Below the pieces are notes generated by a model. It was not told the DNA's origin and ran no database searches. It saw nothing but the letters and a program-made list of their open reading frames with translations. From Runella sp. SP2 (GTDB lineage Bacteria; Bacteroidota; Bacteroidia; Cytophagales; Spirosomataceae), in the NCBI RefSeq assembly GCF_003711225.1, contig NZ_CP031030.1:124001-188000 (forward strand): 64,000 nucleotides of DNA. Direction: 5' to 3'. Numbering within the stretch: the first letter of the stretch is position 1; each line of letters opens with the position of its first letter. Below, piece after piece: positions 1-8,522 of this stretch. The position numbers and the translations under genes were made by a program.

Positions 1-80
1 TGGTGGACGGTGCTACAGGTTCTGCTTTCTTACAAACATTTAAGAAATTGTTGGAAAACCCACTCGGAATGTTGGTTTAG
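1..80 (+). CDS. 3' end of an unidentified gene (partial)
   Basis: An open frame enters from the left edge (codons in phase with base 3) and ends at the TAG at 78-80. Only about 25 C-terminal residues are visible, ending in ENPLGMLV. That is too little to name a family. It lies 24 bases before hslV on the same strand, so the two may be co-transcribed. Confidence 0.5.
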   Translation, partial: VDGATGSAFLQTFKKLLENPLGMLV

Positions 81-104
81 CATTTTGACACTATTTTAAA
101 AAAT

Positions 105-647
105 ATGCAACCAATTCATGCCACTACGGTAGTGGGAATTATTCATAACGGCGAAGTCGTGGTAGGTGCCGATGGGCAAGCTACGATGGGCAATACTGTA
201 GCAAAAAGTAATGTTCGTAAAGTCAGAAGCCTAGCTGGAGGAAAAGTCATTGCGGGTTTTGCAGGTTCTACGGCCGATGCTTTTACGCTGATGGAGCGTT
301 TTGAAGAAAAGCTCAACGCGTACGGCGGAAATTTAAAACGCGCCGCCATCGAATTGGCGAAAGACTGGCGTACTGATCGTTTTTTACGCCGCTTGGAAGC
401 GATGATGATTGTCGCAGGGAAAGGTGAGTTACTTGTCATTTCAGGCACTGGCGATGTTTTAGAGCCTGACAATCAAGTAGCAGCGATTGGGTCTGGGTCT
501 ATGTTTGCGCAATCGGCGGCATTGGCACTCAAAAAACACGCACAGCACCTTTCGGCCGAAGAAATGGTACGTGAAAGTTTACACATCGCTGCCGACATTT
601 GTATTTATACCAACCATAATTTAGTCGTGGAAAAAGTCAACGACTAA
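105..647 (+). CDS. hslV: ATP-dependent protease subunit HslV (peptidase)
   Basis: Proteolytic subunit of the cytoplasmic HslUV (ClpQY) protease, a proteasome-like threonine peptidase that works with the HslU unfoldase. The 180-residue length is normal. The family signatures are clear: TTVVG near the N terminus, where a Thr becomes the nucleophile after removal of six residues, then [34 protein letters not shown] and a C-terminal DICIYTNH. The short N-terminal leader before TTVV means the protein needs processing to be active, unlike forms in which only Met precedes the Thr. No hslU lies in this window, so the partner must be encoded elsewhere. A strong hairpin terminator follows at 683-714. 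Confidence 0.97.
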   Translation: MQPIHATTVVGIIHNGEVVVGADGQATMGNTVAKSNVRKVRSLAGGKVIAGFAGSTADAFTLMERFEEKLNAYGGNLKRAAIELAKDWRTDRFLRRLEAMMIVAGKGELLVISGTGDVLEPDNQVAAIGSGSMFAQSAALALKKHAQHLSAEEMVRESLHIAADICIYTNHNLVVEKVND

Positions 648-682
648 GCCAATGGAGTCATAGTAGCTTTTGTATTTACACA

Positions 683-714
683 AAGCGCCCCGTCATTGAG
701 TTGACGGGGCGCTT
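683..714 (+). terminator. Rho-independent-type terminator after hslV
   Basis: A perfect 13-bp GC-rich stem (AAGCGCCCCGTCA, 683-695, with TGACGGGGCGCTT, 702-714) closes a 6-base loop and is followed by a short T-containing run (GTCGTTTTC). It lies 35 bases after the hslV stop. Confidence 0.8.
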
Positions 715-880
715 GTCGTTTTCATGGCTTGTAAGTGAAAAGAAAATGGCTGTATGGCTGTTGGGTGATTCAAAAGTAGGGCGTTGTGGCGTGCAATACT
801 AAAAAAAGTGATAAACGCCCCTTTTCGCGGTTTGAAATACAAACTTTATGTGATTTAGTTTCACATGGACAAACTCCGCG

Positions 881-900
881 TTGGTCAGTCTAAAGACCAA
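881..900. repeat. Small inverted repeat before the LytS-type kinase
   Basis: TTGGTC (881-886) and GACCAA (895-900) are exact inverted copies separated by 8 bases. They lie between the two possible start codons of the downstream kinase (865 and 973). They could be a leader hairpin or an operator; the arms are short and chance is possible. Confidence 0.3.
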
Positions 901-972
901 ATTCGTCCAAAAAACCAACACCATAAGCATTACGTAACCGATATTTGCTTTAAAAAAGAATTTTACAGCAAA

Positions 973-2016
973 ATGAGCCAATGGCGTAAATACAAATACC
1001 ACATTTACTTTTGGACGTTTTGGGGGGCTTTGTTGCTGCTTCAAGATTCAATCAGTAATTACTTTCAGGGGCGATTTGAGCAAACCTTTACTTGGCAATA
1101 TTTCTACTGGTTTGTATTGCACATGGTGTTGGTCATGGGAGTTACCTATGGCTATGCGTATTTGCTTAAAATAGTCCCTTATTCTGGAAGTAAAACCAAA
1201 TGGCTGTTGAGTTCGTTGGCGTTACAACTATCGGTAACGGCTGTTTTTGCATTCTTCCGTACTTACGTGAACGAATTGCTTTTTGGAAGCCTTCAGGCTG
1301 AGTACACGAAAAGCTTTCTAGACTATTTTCCTTGGTTGCTGCGTACGTCGATGGTTTTCATGATTGTGGGGTTTGGGTATCGAATTTTAATGGATTATTT
1401 TGAAGAACAACAAAGGCGCCAGACGTTAGAAAAAATGGCGTTGGTAGCGGAATTAAGTTCGCTCAAGAATCAAATCAACCCTCACTTTTTGTACAATACC
1501 CTTAGCTACCTCCACGCCCAAGCAGAACCGCTTTCAGAGTCGCTAGGAGAGGCCATCTTGCTATTATCGGATATGATGCGATACAGCCTGCACGATACCG
1601 ATGAAACGGGCTTGGTGTCACTGGAAAAAGAAGTAAACCATATCAAGAATTTTATTACGATTCATCAACTTCGTTTTGGGAATAAACTTGCCGTCGAGTT
1701 TACGGTAGAAGGTAATTTAACAAGTAAACGCATATTGCCTTTGGTGCTGATTTCGTTTGTTGAAAATGCCTTTAAACACGGAAAAACCACCAAAGCTGAA
1801 GAACCTGTCCAGATTCAATTGCAAATAACTCCTGATTCTTCGTTGGTGTTTTCAGTAAAAAACCGAAAATCGGAAGGCCCTAAGGAACATTCAAGCGGGA
1901 TTGGGCTGAATAATGTTCGACGTAGGCTGGAATTGGTGTATCCCAATTCGCATCAATTAACTATCAACGATACTAAGCACTATTTTGAGGTTAACTTGGT
2001 CATAAATCACGTTTGA
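973..2016 (+). CDS. LytS/YehU-type sensor histidine kinase
   Basis: Membrane histidine kinase of the LytS/YehU class (His_kinase PF06580 plus HATPase). About four hydrophobic segments fill the first 140 residues. A short coiled linker leads to the phosphoacceptor motif NPHFLYN, and the C terminus carries ATP-binding motifs (VENAFKHG, SGIGLNNVRRRL). It is paired with the LytTR regulator that follows at once, so the likely partner is clear; the signal sensed is unknown. An ATG at 865 would add 36 hydrophilic residues. I prefer 973 because the protein then begins just before the first membrane segment, as family members usually do, but no ribosome-binding site decides it. Confidence 0.9.
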   Translation: MSQWRKYKYHIYFWTFWGALLLLQDSISNYFQGRFEQTFTWQYFYWFVLHMVLVMGVTYGYAYLLKIVPYSGSKTKWLLSSLALQLSVTAVFAFFRTYVNELLFGSLQAEYTKSFLDYFPWLLRTSMVFMIVGFGYRILMDYFEEQQRRQTLEKMALVAELSSLKNQINPHFLYNTLSYLHAQAEPLSESLGEAILLLSDMMRYSLHDTDETGLVSLEKEVNHIKNFITIHQLRFGNKLAVEFTVEGNLTSKRILPLVLISFVENAFKHGKTTKAEEPVQIQLQITPDSSLVFSVKNRKSEGPKEHSSGIGLNNVRRRLELVYPNSHQLTINDTKHYFEVNLVINHV

Positions 2017-2041
2017 CAATGAGTGAGAATCTGTACATTTG
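2012..2041 (+). promoter_or_regulatory. Bacteroidota-type promoter for the LytTR regulator
   Basis: TTTG (2012-2015) overlaps the stop codon of the kinase and is followed after 18 bases by a perfect TAnnTTTG box, TACATTTG (2034-2041). Transcription would begin near 2047, about 20 bases before the ATG at 2067. The regulator can therefore probably be transcribed on its own as well as from the kinase transcript. Confidence 0.6.
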
Positions 2042-2066
2042 TGGTTCGGACCAATCCCCAATTACG

Positions 2067-2816
2067 ATGTCAATTCGTTGCCTTGCCGTCGATGATGAGC
2101 AACATGCCTTGGATATAATTTCGCGATACGTCGAAAAGATTCCCAATTTAGAACTGGTCGCCGCTACTACCGATGCCATCGAAGCGTTTCAACTCGTTCA
2201 AAAAGAGACGATTGATTTGGTGTTTTTGGATGTTCACATGCCCGAAATTACGGGCATTCAGTTTCTAAAACTTCTCGGTGGACGAACCAAAGTGATTCTC
2301 TGTACGGCTTATCCTGAATATGCGCTCGAAGGCTATGATTTAGACATTGTTGATTATTTGCTAAAGCCAATGCGTTTTGAACGCTTTTTGAAAGCAATTC
2401 AGAAAGCACAAACGTTACTTGAAGCCGAAGAGCTTCCCAAAACAGTGGCAAAGTCAGAAGTATCATCGGTAGCGCTTCTCGACGATTACATATTTGTAAA
2501 GACCGAAACCAAAGGAAAATTGCTGAAAGTGGTTCTTTCCGAAATAAGATACGTAGAAGGGTTAGGAAATTACGTGTCTATTTTCACCGATGACAAACGA
2601 ATCGTTACGCTTCTTACCATCAAAGAACTCGAAGAACGTTTGCCCAAACCCTATTTTCTGCGGGTACACAAGTCGTACATTGTTGCTTTGGGCAAAATAC
2701 AGGGCATTGATGGTAATCAAATTATGGTTGCCGAAGGGCATATTCCATTGGGAGATACCTACCGCGAAGCCTTTTTTAATGGGCTTCAACAAAAAATAGT
2801 CGCTTCTAAAAAGTAG
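2067..2816 (+). CDS. LytTR-family response regulator
   Basis: Two-component response regulator with an N-terminal receiver domain and a C-terminal LytTR DNA-binding domain. The receiver shows the acidic pair in VDDEQ and the phosphoacceptor Asp in FLDVHMP. The LytTR part includes YVEGLGNYVSI and FLRVHKSYIV. The longest frame begins at 2013, but its first 18 residues overlap a promoter-like element (2012-2041), and the receiver fold begins right after the ATG at 2067, so that start is chosen. The gene follows the LytS-type kinase, its probable partner. LytTR proteins usually bind short direct repeats upstream of their targets; none was identified here. Confidence 0.93.
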   Translation: MSIRCLAVDDEQHALDIISRYVEKIPNLELVAATTDAIEAFQLVQKETIDLVFLDVHMPEITGIQFLKLLGGRTKVILCTAYPEYALEGYDLDIVDYLLKPMRFERFLKAIQKAQTLLEAEELPKTVAKSEVSSVALLDDYIFVKTETKGKLLKVVLSEIRYVEGLGNYVSIFTDDKRIVTLLTIKELEERLPKPYFLRVHKSYIVALGKIQGIDGNQIMVAEGHIPLGDTYREAFFNGLQQKIVASKK

Positions 2817-2848
2817 TTACTACCTTCGTTTTATTTTCAGTCTAAATT

Positions 2849-3409
2849 ATGAAATACTTGATTGTTGGCCTTGGAAATATAGGCCCAGAATATGCCTTGA
2901 CGCGGCATAATATTGGTTTTATGGTGCTCGACCGCCTAGCAGCCCAGCACGATTTTAAGTTTACCATGCAAAAATTAGCCTATACGGCTGAGTTTAAATA
3001 CAAAGGGCGTCAAATTTACTTCATTAAGCCCACTACCTACATGAACCTCAGTGGCAAGGCGCTGCGCTACTACATGGATGCCTTTAAGGTGCCTTTGGAA
3101 AACGTAATGGTGATTACGGACGAAATTCAATTGCCGCAGGGAAAAATAAGAATCAAACCCAAAGGTTCGAATGGAGGGCATAATGGCTTGCGCAACATTG
3201 AAGAATTGTTGGGCACGCAAGAATACGTCCGAATGCGCTTCGGAGTAGGAAGTGATTTCCCGCGCGGACAGCAGGTTAGGTATGTTTTGAGTAATTTTCC
3301 AGAAGATAGTTTTGAAGAACTACTTATTGATTTGGACCGTGCTGGCGACGCAGTACTCAGTTTTTGTACTTTAGGAATACAAAATACGATGAATAATTTC
3401 AATCAATGA
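2849..3409 (+). CDS. pth: Peptidyl-tRNA hydrolase
   Basis: Cytoplasmic enzyme that cleaves the ester bond of peptidyl-tRNAs released from stalled ribosomes and so recycles tRNA. At 186 residues it has normal bacterial Pth length. Conserved motifs are visible: the N-terminal GLGNIGPEY, the catalytic His in TRHNIGF, the substrate-binding TYMNLSG, the Asp in VITDEI, and GSNGGHNGL. It starts 32 bases after the LytTR gene. TACCTTCG at 2821-2828 resembles a -7 element but lacks a clear partner, so the gene may be read from the upstream transcript. Confidence 0.97.
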   Translation: MKYLIVGLGNIGPEYALTRHNIGFMVLDRLAAQHDFKFTMQKLAYTAEFKYKGRQIYFIKPTTYMNLSGKALRYYMDAFKVPLENVMVITDEIQLPQGKIRIKPKGSNGGHNGLRNIEELLGTQEYVRMRFGVGSDFPRGQQVRYVLSNFPEDSFEELLIDLDRAGDAVLSFCTLGIQNTMNNFNQ

Positions 3410-3422
3410 TTGTATTTTTTAA

Positions 3423-3489
3423 AGAATTTTATTTTTTTGTTAAAAAAAATTTTATCGACATTTTATTTTTTTAACCAAAATAAAATTCT
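3423..3489. terminator. Long AT-rich inverted repeat after pth
   Basis: AGAATTTTATTTT (3423-3435) and its exact inverse AAAATAAAATTCT (3477-3489) flank an imperfectly palindromic AT-rich middle. The whole stretch could fold into a long hairpin just after the pth stop. It may act as a weak terminator in either direction, although it has no GC-rich stem. Confidence 0.35.
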
Positions 3490-3582
3490 GACAAAAATCA
3501 TAAATCTTCCTTATACTGTTCCTAAAACCCTTGTTTATAGAAGTTTAGTCGAAAGATTATTTTAATTTGCGGAAAATGGAAA

Positions 3583-3613
3583 TTTGCAAATTAAAAATTT
3601 ATCCCGACCTTTG
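3583..3613 (+). promoter_or_regulatory. Probable promoter for the small secreted protein
   Basis: TTTG (3583-3586) is followed 19 bases later by GACCTTTG (3606-3613), which matches TAnnTTTG except for its first base. The inferred transcript starts around 3619, about 30 bases before the ATG at 3651. Confidence 0.4.
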
Positions 3614-3650
3614 TATCGTTCAATGAGCAAGAGCAAAATTGAACTTTATT

Positions 3651-4121
3651 ATGAAAGTAACGGTTAACTCAATTATATTTGCAATTGCACTCGGATTTGT
3701 ACTTTTAGCGACCGAGTCGAAAGCAAAAGAAAGTAGCAAAACAAACGCCAGCCCGAAGGTTACTTCACTGGTGAAAGCGCAACAAAAGGCATTCGAACAG
3801 TACATCAATGAACAGTACACGCCTTTCGTTGAGCAAGAAGATTGGAAAGTTTTTGTAGAAATTGTGACTTATTACAACAACTCGCCGTCTAAATTTTTGA
3901 ATGTGGATGCTGAAAAGCAAAAGCAGTTTAGAAACGCAGTTAGTCTAATGATTCATTCGCTGAGTACAAGCAATGAGGCAAATGCAAAAGACTGGTTGCA
4001 AAGTTTAAAAAAGACATCACATAACATCAATTTTCTCTGGAAGCTAGACTGGAACAGTCTTATGGAAAGCGAAGAGCTTGAAAATCAAGGGGAACCAATT
4101 AGCTCACTCAATGGTTTTTAA
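3651..4121 (+). CDS. Small secreted protein of unknown function
   Basis: I do not recognise this 156-residue protein. It opens with a typical export signal: a short basic start (MKV), a hydrophobic core and a probable cleavage after a SKA-like site. The mature part is polar, rich in Lys, Ser and Asn, and predicted mostly helical. A TTG four codons upstream (3639) extends the frame, but the ATG at 3651 puts the signal peptide in the usual position. It stands alone, with a weak promoter before it and a strong bidirectional hairpin after it, so it is probably monocistronic and works in the periplasm or outside. Confidence 0.7.
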   Translation: MKVTVNSIIFAIALGFVLLATESKAKESSKTNASPKVTSLVKAQQKAFEQYINEQYTPFVEQEDWKVFVEIVTYYNNSPSKFLNVDAEKQKQFRNAVSLMIHSLSTSNEANAKDWLQSLKKTSHNINFLWKLDWNSLMESEELENQGEPISSLNGF

Positions 4122-4199
4122 AGAAAAAGAGAAAAATTGATAGATAATAATATTAGTTTTTTCATGTAGAAAAGGTTAAGGGTTTAGGAATAGTCAGTA

Positions 4200-4229
4200 T
4201 AAAGCCCCGCTCACGATAGCGGGGCTTTA
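4200..4229. terminator. Bidirectional terminator between convergent genes
   Basis: A perfect 12-bp stem, TAAAGCCCCGCT (4200-4211) and AGCGGGGCTTTA (4218-4229), with a 6-base loop. The plus-strand secreted-protein gene ends 78 bases before it and the minus-strand DUF1501 gene ends at 4236, so it can serve both. Confidence 0.75.
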
Positions 4230-4235
4230 TCTTTT

Positions 4236-5708
4236 TTAGGCAATCACGTTTTTGATTACTTTTCCTGCTGTATCGGTCAGTCGGAAATTTCTTCCTTGAA
4301 ACTCGTAAGTGAGCTGTTCGTGGTCAAAACCAAGTTGGTGCAAAATCGTCGCTTGTAAATCATGAATGTGCGTTCGGTCTTTGATCCCAAAATACCCTAG
4401 CTCATCGCTTTCTCCCATACTAAATCCTCGCTTGACACCTCCTCCTGCCATCCAGCACGTAAACGCATCCGTATGGTGGTCGCGGCCTTTGAAAGGCATT
4501 TTTTTGCCGTTGCGGTTTTCTTGCATCGGCGTTCGGCCAAATTCCGTTCCCCATACCACCAACGTTTCGTCCAACATACCGCGTTGTTTCAAATCCAACA
4601 GTAAAGCCGTTATGGATTGGTCGATTTGATTGATTTTATCGCGTAAACCAAATTCCAACGATGTTCCTTTCCCGTCACCGTGGGTATCCCATCCCCAGTC
4701 GTATAACTGCACAAAACGAACGCCTTTTTCCACCAATTTACGCGCCAAAAGGCAGTTGTTAGCAAACGATGATTGCCCAGGCTGCGTACCGTAGAGTTGA
4801 TGAATGTAGGTAGGTTCTTTGCTAATATCCATGACCTCAGGCACCGATACCTGCATTTTGAAAGCCATTTCGTACTGAGCAATGCGGGCCAGCGTTTCGG
4901 GGTCTTTAAATTCCTCGTATTGTTGCTGATTGACTGCCGTGAGCGCATCAATGGCTTTTTTGCGTAAATCTCTATCCAAACCGTTGGGGTCGCTCAAAAA
5001 CAAAACGGGGTCGCCTTCTGAACGGCATTGAACTCCTTGGTAAACCGAAGGTAAAAAACCATTTCCCCAGACCGATTTGCCTGCATCGGGAGCTTTTCCG
5101 CCCGACGTAAGCACCACAAAACCTGGTAAATTGGCGTTTTCGGAACCTAAGCCGTACGTCACCCACGAGCCCATCGAAGGGCGGCCCAAGCGCGCACTGC
5201 CCGTGTGCATAAATAGCTGGGCAGGAGCGTGGTTAAACTGGTCGGTGTACATGGCTTTCAAAAACGAAATTTCATCGGCCATTTGGGGTAAATAGGTAAA
5301 ATAATCGGACATCCAAGCACCCGATTGGCCGTGTTGCTTAAACACTCCTACCGACCCAAGCATGTCGGGTACGCCACGGATGAACGCAAATTTTTTACCT
5401 TCCAAAAACGAAGGAGGGCAAGGTTTTCCGTCCAATTTGGCCAATTCGGGCTTATAGTCCCACAGCTCAAGTTGCGACGGAGAGCCGCACATGTGCAAGA
5501 AAATTACCGATTTAGCCTTAGCCGCAAAATGTGGAATTTTCACATCCAACGGATTCGTAACAAGCTGTTTTTTAGTACTTCCGTTGCCGCAGCTTCCAAA
5601 CATGGTTCCTAAGGCCATCATGCCTAGCCCCGACGTACATTGCTTGAGAAAATGCCGCCGAGTTTCCAACAGAGCGGATTCGAGTTGAAGTTCGTTGTGA
5701 AGTCTCAT
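4236..5708 (-). CDS. DUF1501 (sulfatase-fold) exported protein
   Basis: A 490-residue DUF1501 family protein, a group related to alkaline phosphatase/sulfatase folds and often paired with PSD1 proteins in Planctomycetes and Bacteroidota. A Tat-type motif (TRRHFLK, about residues 16-22) precedes a hydrophobic stretch ending in GSC, so it is probably exported folded and may be lipid-anchored. Family-like stretches include FLHMCGSPSQLELWDYKP near the start, DWGWDTHGD, WGTEFGRTP and GRDHH in the second half; these His/Asp-rich segments probably bind metal. The start lies only 3 bases after the PSD1 stop, so the two are tightly coupled. The substrate is unknown; processing of a complex glycan or sulfated sugar is an inference from context. 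Confidence 0.9.
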   Translation of the reverse strand: MRLHNELQLESALLETRRHFLKQCTSGLGMMALGTMFGSCGNGSTKKQLVTNPLDVKIPHFAAKAKSVIFLHMCGSPSQLELWDYKPELAKLDGKPCPPSFLEGKKFAFIRGVPDMLGSVGVFKQHGQSGAWMSDYFTYLPQMADEISFLKAMYTDQFNHAPAQLFMHTGSARLGRPSMGSWVTYGLGSENANLPGFVVLTSGGKAPDAGKSVWGNGFLPSVYQGVQCRSEGDPVLFLSDPNGLDRDLRKKAIDALTAVNQQQYEEFKDPETLARIAQYEMAFKMQVSVPEVMDISKEPTYIHQLYGTQPGQSSFANNCLLARKLVEKGVRFVQLYDWGWDTHGDGKGTSLEFGLRDKINQIDQSITALLLDLKQRGMLDETLVVWGTEFGRTPMQENRNGKKMPFKGRDHHTDAFTCWMAGGGVKRGFSMGESDELGYFGIKDRTHIHDLQATILHQLGFDHEQLTYEFQGRNFRLTDTAGKVIKNVIA

Positions 5709-5711
5709 AGG

Positions 5712-8462
5712 TTATTCCTTCGTTATAAACTCGTCCATATTCAACATAGTATTGGCCACAAATGCCAGAGCGGCAACTTCAGCCGTGCTGTTACACATCC
5801 AGTCTTCGCGTTTTTTGGGATTTTTTTGAAAACGGATTAACGCTTCTTGGTAGAGCTTTTCAAATACTTCTTGCTTCGGTTTTGGAAGTACATGACCCGT
5901 CATCCATTCGTATCCTTTTTGAAGCTGAGAAGCCACAGTTTTTCCACCTTCGTGTTGCATTCGACGTGCAAAGTGTTGGGCAATATCGACAAAAGCCGAA
6001 TCGTTGAGCGTGACCAATGCTTGCAATGGAGTGTTGGTGCGAATCCGCCGAGCCAAACACACATCGCGCGTGGAGCCGTCAAACGTAAGCATACTTGGAT
6101 ACGGACTTGAACGCCGAATATAGGTATAAATGGCGCGCCGATAGGCATCTTCTCCCACGCTTTGGTTCCATTTTGAACCGCTGTACACGACTTGCCAAAC
6201 TCCTTGTGGTTGGTAAGGCATAACGGGGCGGCCATACATTTTGTTGCTCAATAAATTGCTGACGACCAATGCTTGGTCGCGAACCTGCTCGCCCGTCAAT
6301 CGAACGCGAGGGCCACGTGCTAAATAACGATTGGCAGGGTCTTTCTCCAAAAGTTCATCCGTAACGTGCGAATCTTGACGGTAGGTGGCTGACAAAACAA
6401 TCTCCTTCAAAAGCGGCTTGATTTGCCATTTCATATCGTCCATAAAACGGTACGAAAGGTAGTCGAGCAACGCCTGATGCGTAGGGGCAAAGCCTTGCGA
6501 ACCCATGTCTTCGAGGGTTTCGACAAGCCCTGTTCCGAAGAGCTGTTCCCACACCCGATTAACCAGCGTTCGGGCCGTGAGCGGGTTTTCTTTGGCCGTA
6601 ATCCATTGGGCTAATCCAAGCCTATTTCGTGGGGCGTTTTTAGGAAATGGGTGTAATGAATGAGGAACATCAGGCTCGACAGCCGCAGTGGGAGAAAACA
6701 TACTTCCCCGCTCAAAAATTCGGGTGGTACGTTTCAAATCGACTGGATTTTCGAGCATGATAGGGACGTTTTCGGTGCGGGTGAGCAACAGTTCGTTGAA
6801 ATGCTTGAACTGCGTTTCGTAGCCTTCTTTTCCTTTTCCAGGAAAGTCATCTTCCAAAAACATGACCCAATTGACCAAACAAACATCCTGACTTTCAGAG
6901 GATAGCTTGGGGTTTCGGAAAATAAAATGCAGGTCTTTCCTTGTGCTAAATTTGGGAAGATTCACCCATTTTAGCAGCGTAAGGCCGTTCCAAAAATTAC
7001 GCCCTTGTGCTGTATCAAGCTTAACAACGGCCAATTTAGGGCCGTTGAGGCTATCGGTTCTAATTTCGATACTTCCACCCACTTGCGCCGTGACGTACGA
7101 AATCAACATCCGACTTTTGTTGATGGTTGGGGCGTTTTTCAAACGGCAGGTTCCTCCATTTTGCATTCCCATGTACGAACTTGGCTCGGAAGTTCCTTTT
7201 TGAAAACTATCAAAATTGTGCGCGTAAATACGAGGTTCAACGGTTCGTAAAAAATGAACAATTTCTTTCGACTTTGTTTCGGAAACGGAAGTTTTCACCC
7301 ATTGAGCGACTTCATCCAGCTTCTTTTGATCAGCTTCGTTGAAAAACCGTAAGTGAGCCGATTCATCCATGACATCCTCGTCGCGGGTATTGTTGAAGAA
7401 GGCCATGTACTTATAAAACTCTTCGTGCTTAAAAGGGTCATACGGATGGCTATGGCATTGGACACAGGCAAAGGTCGTGCTGTTGAAAGCCACCCAATTG
7501 GTACTTACGCGGTCGAGTACGGCAGCGACTCTAAACTCTTCGTCGTCGGTTCCTCCTTCGTCGTTATTGGTTGTGTTTCGGTGAAAACCAGTCGCAATGA
7601 GTTGATTTTCAGTGGGATTTTGAAGCAAGTCACCTGCCAATTGTTCGGTGATAAACTGGTCATAAGGCATGTTTTGATTAAATGCCTTAATGACCCAATC
7701 GCGGTAACGCCAAGCATTGCGAATATCGTCCTTTTCGTAACCTTTTGAATCGGCATAGCGCGCCAAATCGAGCCACATTGAAGCCCATTTTTCCCCAAAA
7801 GCGGGTGATTTTAACAAAGAGTCAACCACCGTTTCGTAGGCATTGGGGGCGGGGTTATTGAGAAAAGCTTTGTACTGTTGTTCGGTAGGTGTAAGTCCTG
7901 TTAAATCGAGCGTTACCCGACGTAAGAGCGTGGCCTTATCGGCTTCTTGGCTGTGCGATAATTGCTGTTCTTTTAATTTTTCGGTCACAAAGTGGTCAAT
8001 TTCATTGTTCGCCCACGATTTTTGCCAAAACTTCCACCATGAAGTACTTGGAACGGCAGGTTTTTCAACGGCTTGGTACGCCCAATGTTTTCCCCATTTT
8101 GCTCCTTGGTCAATCCATTTGGTCAGGGTCTCAATTTCGTCTTCGCTGAGAGGCTCGCCCTTTTTGGGCATAAATTTTTCAGGATCAGGGTGCGTCAAAC
8201 GAATGATAAATTCGGAGTGAGCAGCATCCCCTGGAATGATGGCAGGCTTGCCTGATTTGGTTTTTCCCAAGGCTTCTTCCTCAAACAAAAGGCTAAACCC
8301 GCCCGCTTTTTTTACTCCACCGTGGCAAGCCATGCACTTTTTGTTCAAAATCGGCTTGACTTGCGTATTAAAATCAACTTCACTTTCAGACATAGAATGA
8401 TAGCCGTATGCCAAAACGCAAACAGCTACTGCACCAACGAGTAGTTTGTTCAGAAAGGTCAT
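5712..8462 (-). CDS. PSD1-type cytochrome protein (DUF1549/DUF1553) with CBM6-like insert
   Basis: A 916-residue exported protein. An N-terminal hydrophobic signal or anchor (about 4-20) is followed by a haem c motif CMACH (43-47), a DUF1549 region (about 150-360) that contains a second CVQCH (333-337), and a DUF1553 region (about 620-900). This is the Planctomycete-type PSCyt1-PSCyt2-PSD1 order. Between the two DUFs, residues about 445-520 (GGSIEIRTDSLNGP, then DLHFIFR) look like a family 6 carbohydrate-binding module. Together with the adjacent DUF1501 and GH109-like genes this suggests oxidative or electron-transfer chemistry on a sugar in the periplasm. The real reaction of PSD1 proteins is not established. 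Confidence 0.92.
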   Translation of the reverse strand: MTFLNKLLVGAVAVCVLAYGYHSMSESEVDFNTQVKPILNKKCMACHGGVKKAGGFSLLFEEEALGKTKSGKPAIIPGDAAHSEFIIRLTHPDPEKFMPKKGEPLSEDEIETLTKWIDQGAKWGKHWAYQAVEKPAVPSTSWWKFWQKSWANNEIDHFVTEKLKEQQLSHSQEADKATLLRRVTLDLTGLTPTEQQYKAFLNNPAPNAYETVVDSLLKSPAFGEKWASMWLDLARYADSKGYEKDDIRNAWRYRDWVIKAFNQNMPYDQFITEQLAGDLLQNPTENQLIATGFHRNTTNNDEGGTDDEEFRVAAVLDRVSTNWVAFNSTTFACVQCHSHPYDPFKHEEFYKYMAFFNNTRDEDVMDESAHLRFFNEADQKKLDEVAQWVKTSVSETKSKEIVHFLRTVEPRIYAHNFDSFQKGTSEPSSYMGMQNGGTCRLKNAPTINKSRMLISYVTAQVGGSIEIRTDSLNGPKLAVVKLDTAQGRNFWNGLTLLKWVNLPKFSTRKDLHFIFRNPKLSSESQDVCLVNWVMFLEDDFPGKGKEGYETQFKHFNELLLTRTENVPIMLENPVDLKRTTRIFERGSMFSPTAAVEPDVPHSLHPFPKNAPRNRLGLAQWITAKENPLTARTLVNRVWEQLFGTGLVETLEDMGSQGFAPTHQALLDYLSYRFMDDMKWQIKPLLKEIVLSATYRQDSHVTDELLEKDPANRYLARGPRVRLTGEQVRDQALVVSNLLSNKMYGRPVMPYQPQGVWQVVYSGSKWNQSVGEDAYRRAIYTYIRRSSPYPSMLTFDGSTRDVCLARRIRTNTPLQALVTLNDSAFVDIAQHFARRMQHEGGKTVASQLQKGYEWMTGHVLPKPKQEVFEKLYQEALIRFQKNPKKREDWMCNSTAEVAALAFVANTMLNMDEFITKE

Positions 8463-8481
8463 GGGAATGGTGGTAATGTAG

Positions 8482-8510
8482 TCCTTCCAAGTTTCAAAAA
8501 CTTGGAAGGA
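8482..8510. repeat. Perfect 13-bp intercistronic hairpin
   Basis: TCCTTCCAAGTTT (8482-8494) and AAACTTGGAAGGA (8498-8510) are perfect inverted copies around a 3-base loop. The repeat sits in the 60-base gap between the GH109-like gene and the PSD1 gene, about 20 bases before the PSD1 start. On the transcribed minus strand no T run follows, so it does not look like a simple terminator. Roles in mRNA processing or translation control are possible. Confidence 0.65.
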
Positions 8511-8522
8511 GTAGGAGAGATA

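Noticed and set aside
3410-3650. A small RNA gene in the AT-rich stretch after pth
   Set aside because: It contains an AT-rich inverted repeat and a promoter-like element that are better explained by the end of pth and the start of the next gene; no RNA family was recognised.
7353-7748. 131-codon open frame on the plus strand
   Set aside because: Lies fully inside the well-supported PSD1 gene on the other strand; its translation has no domain-like pattern.
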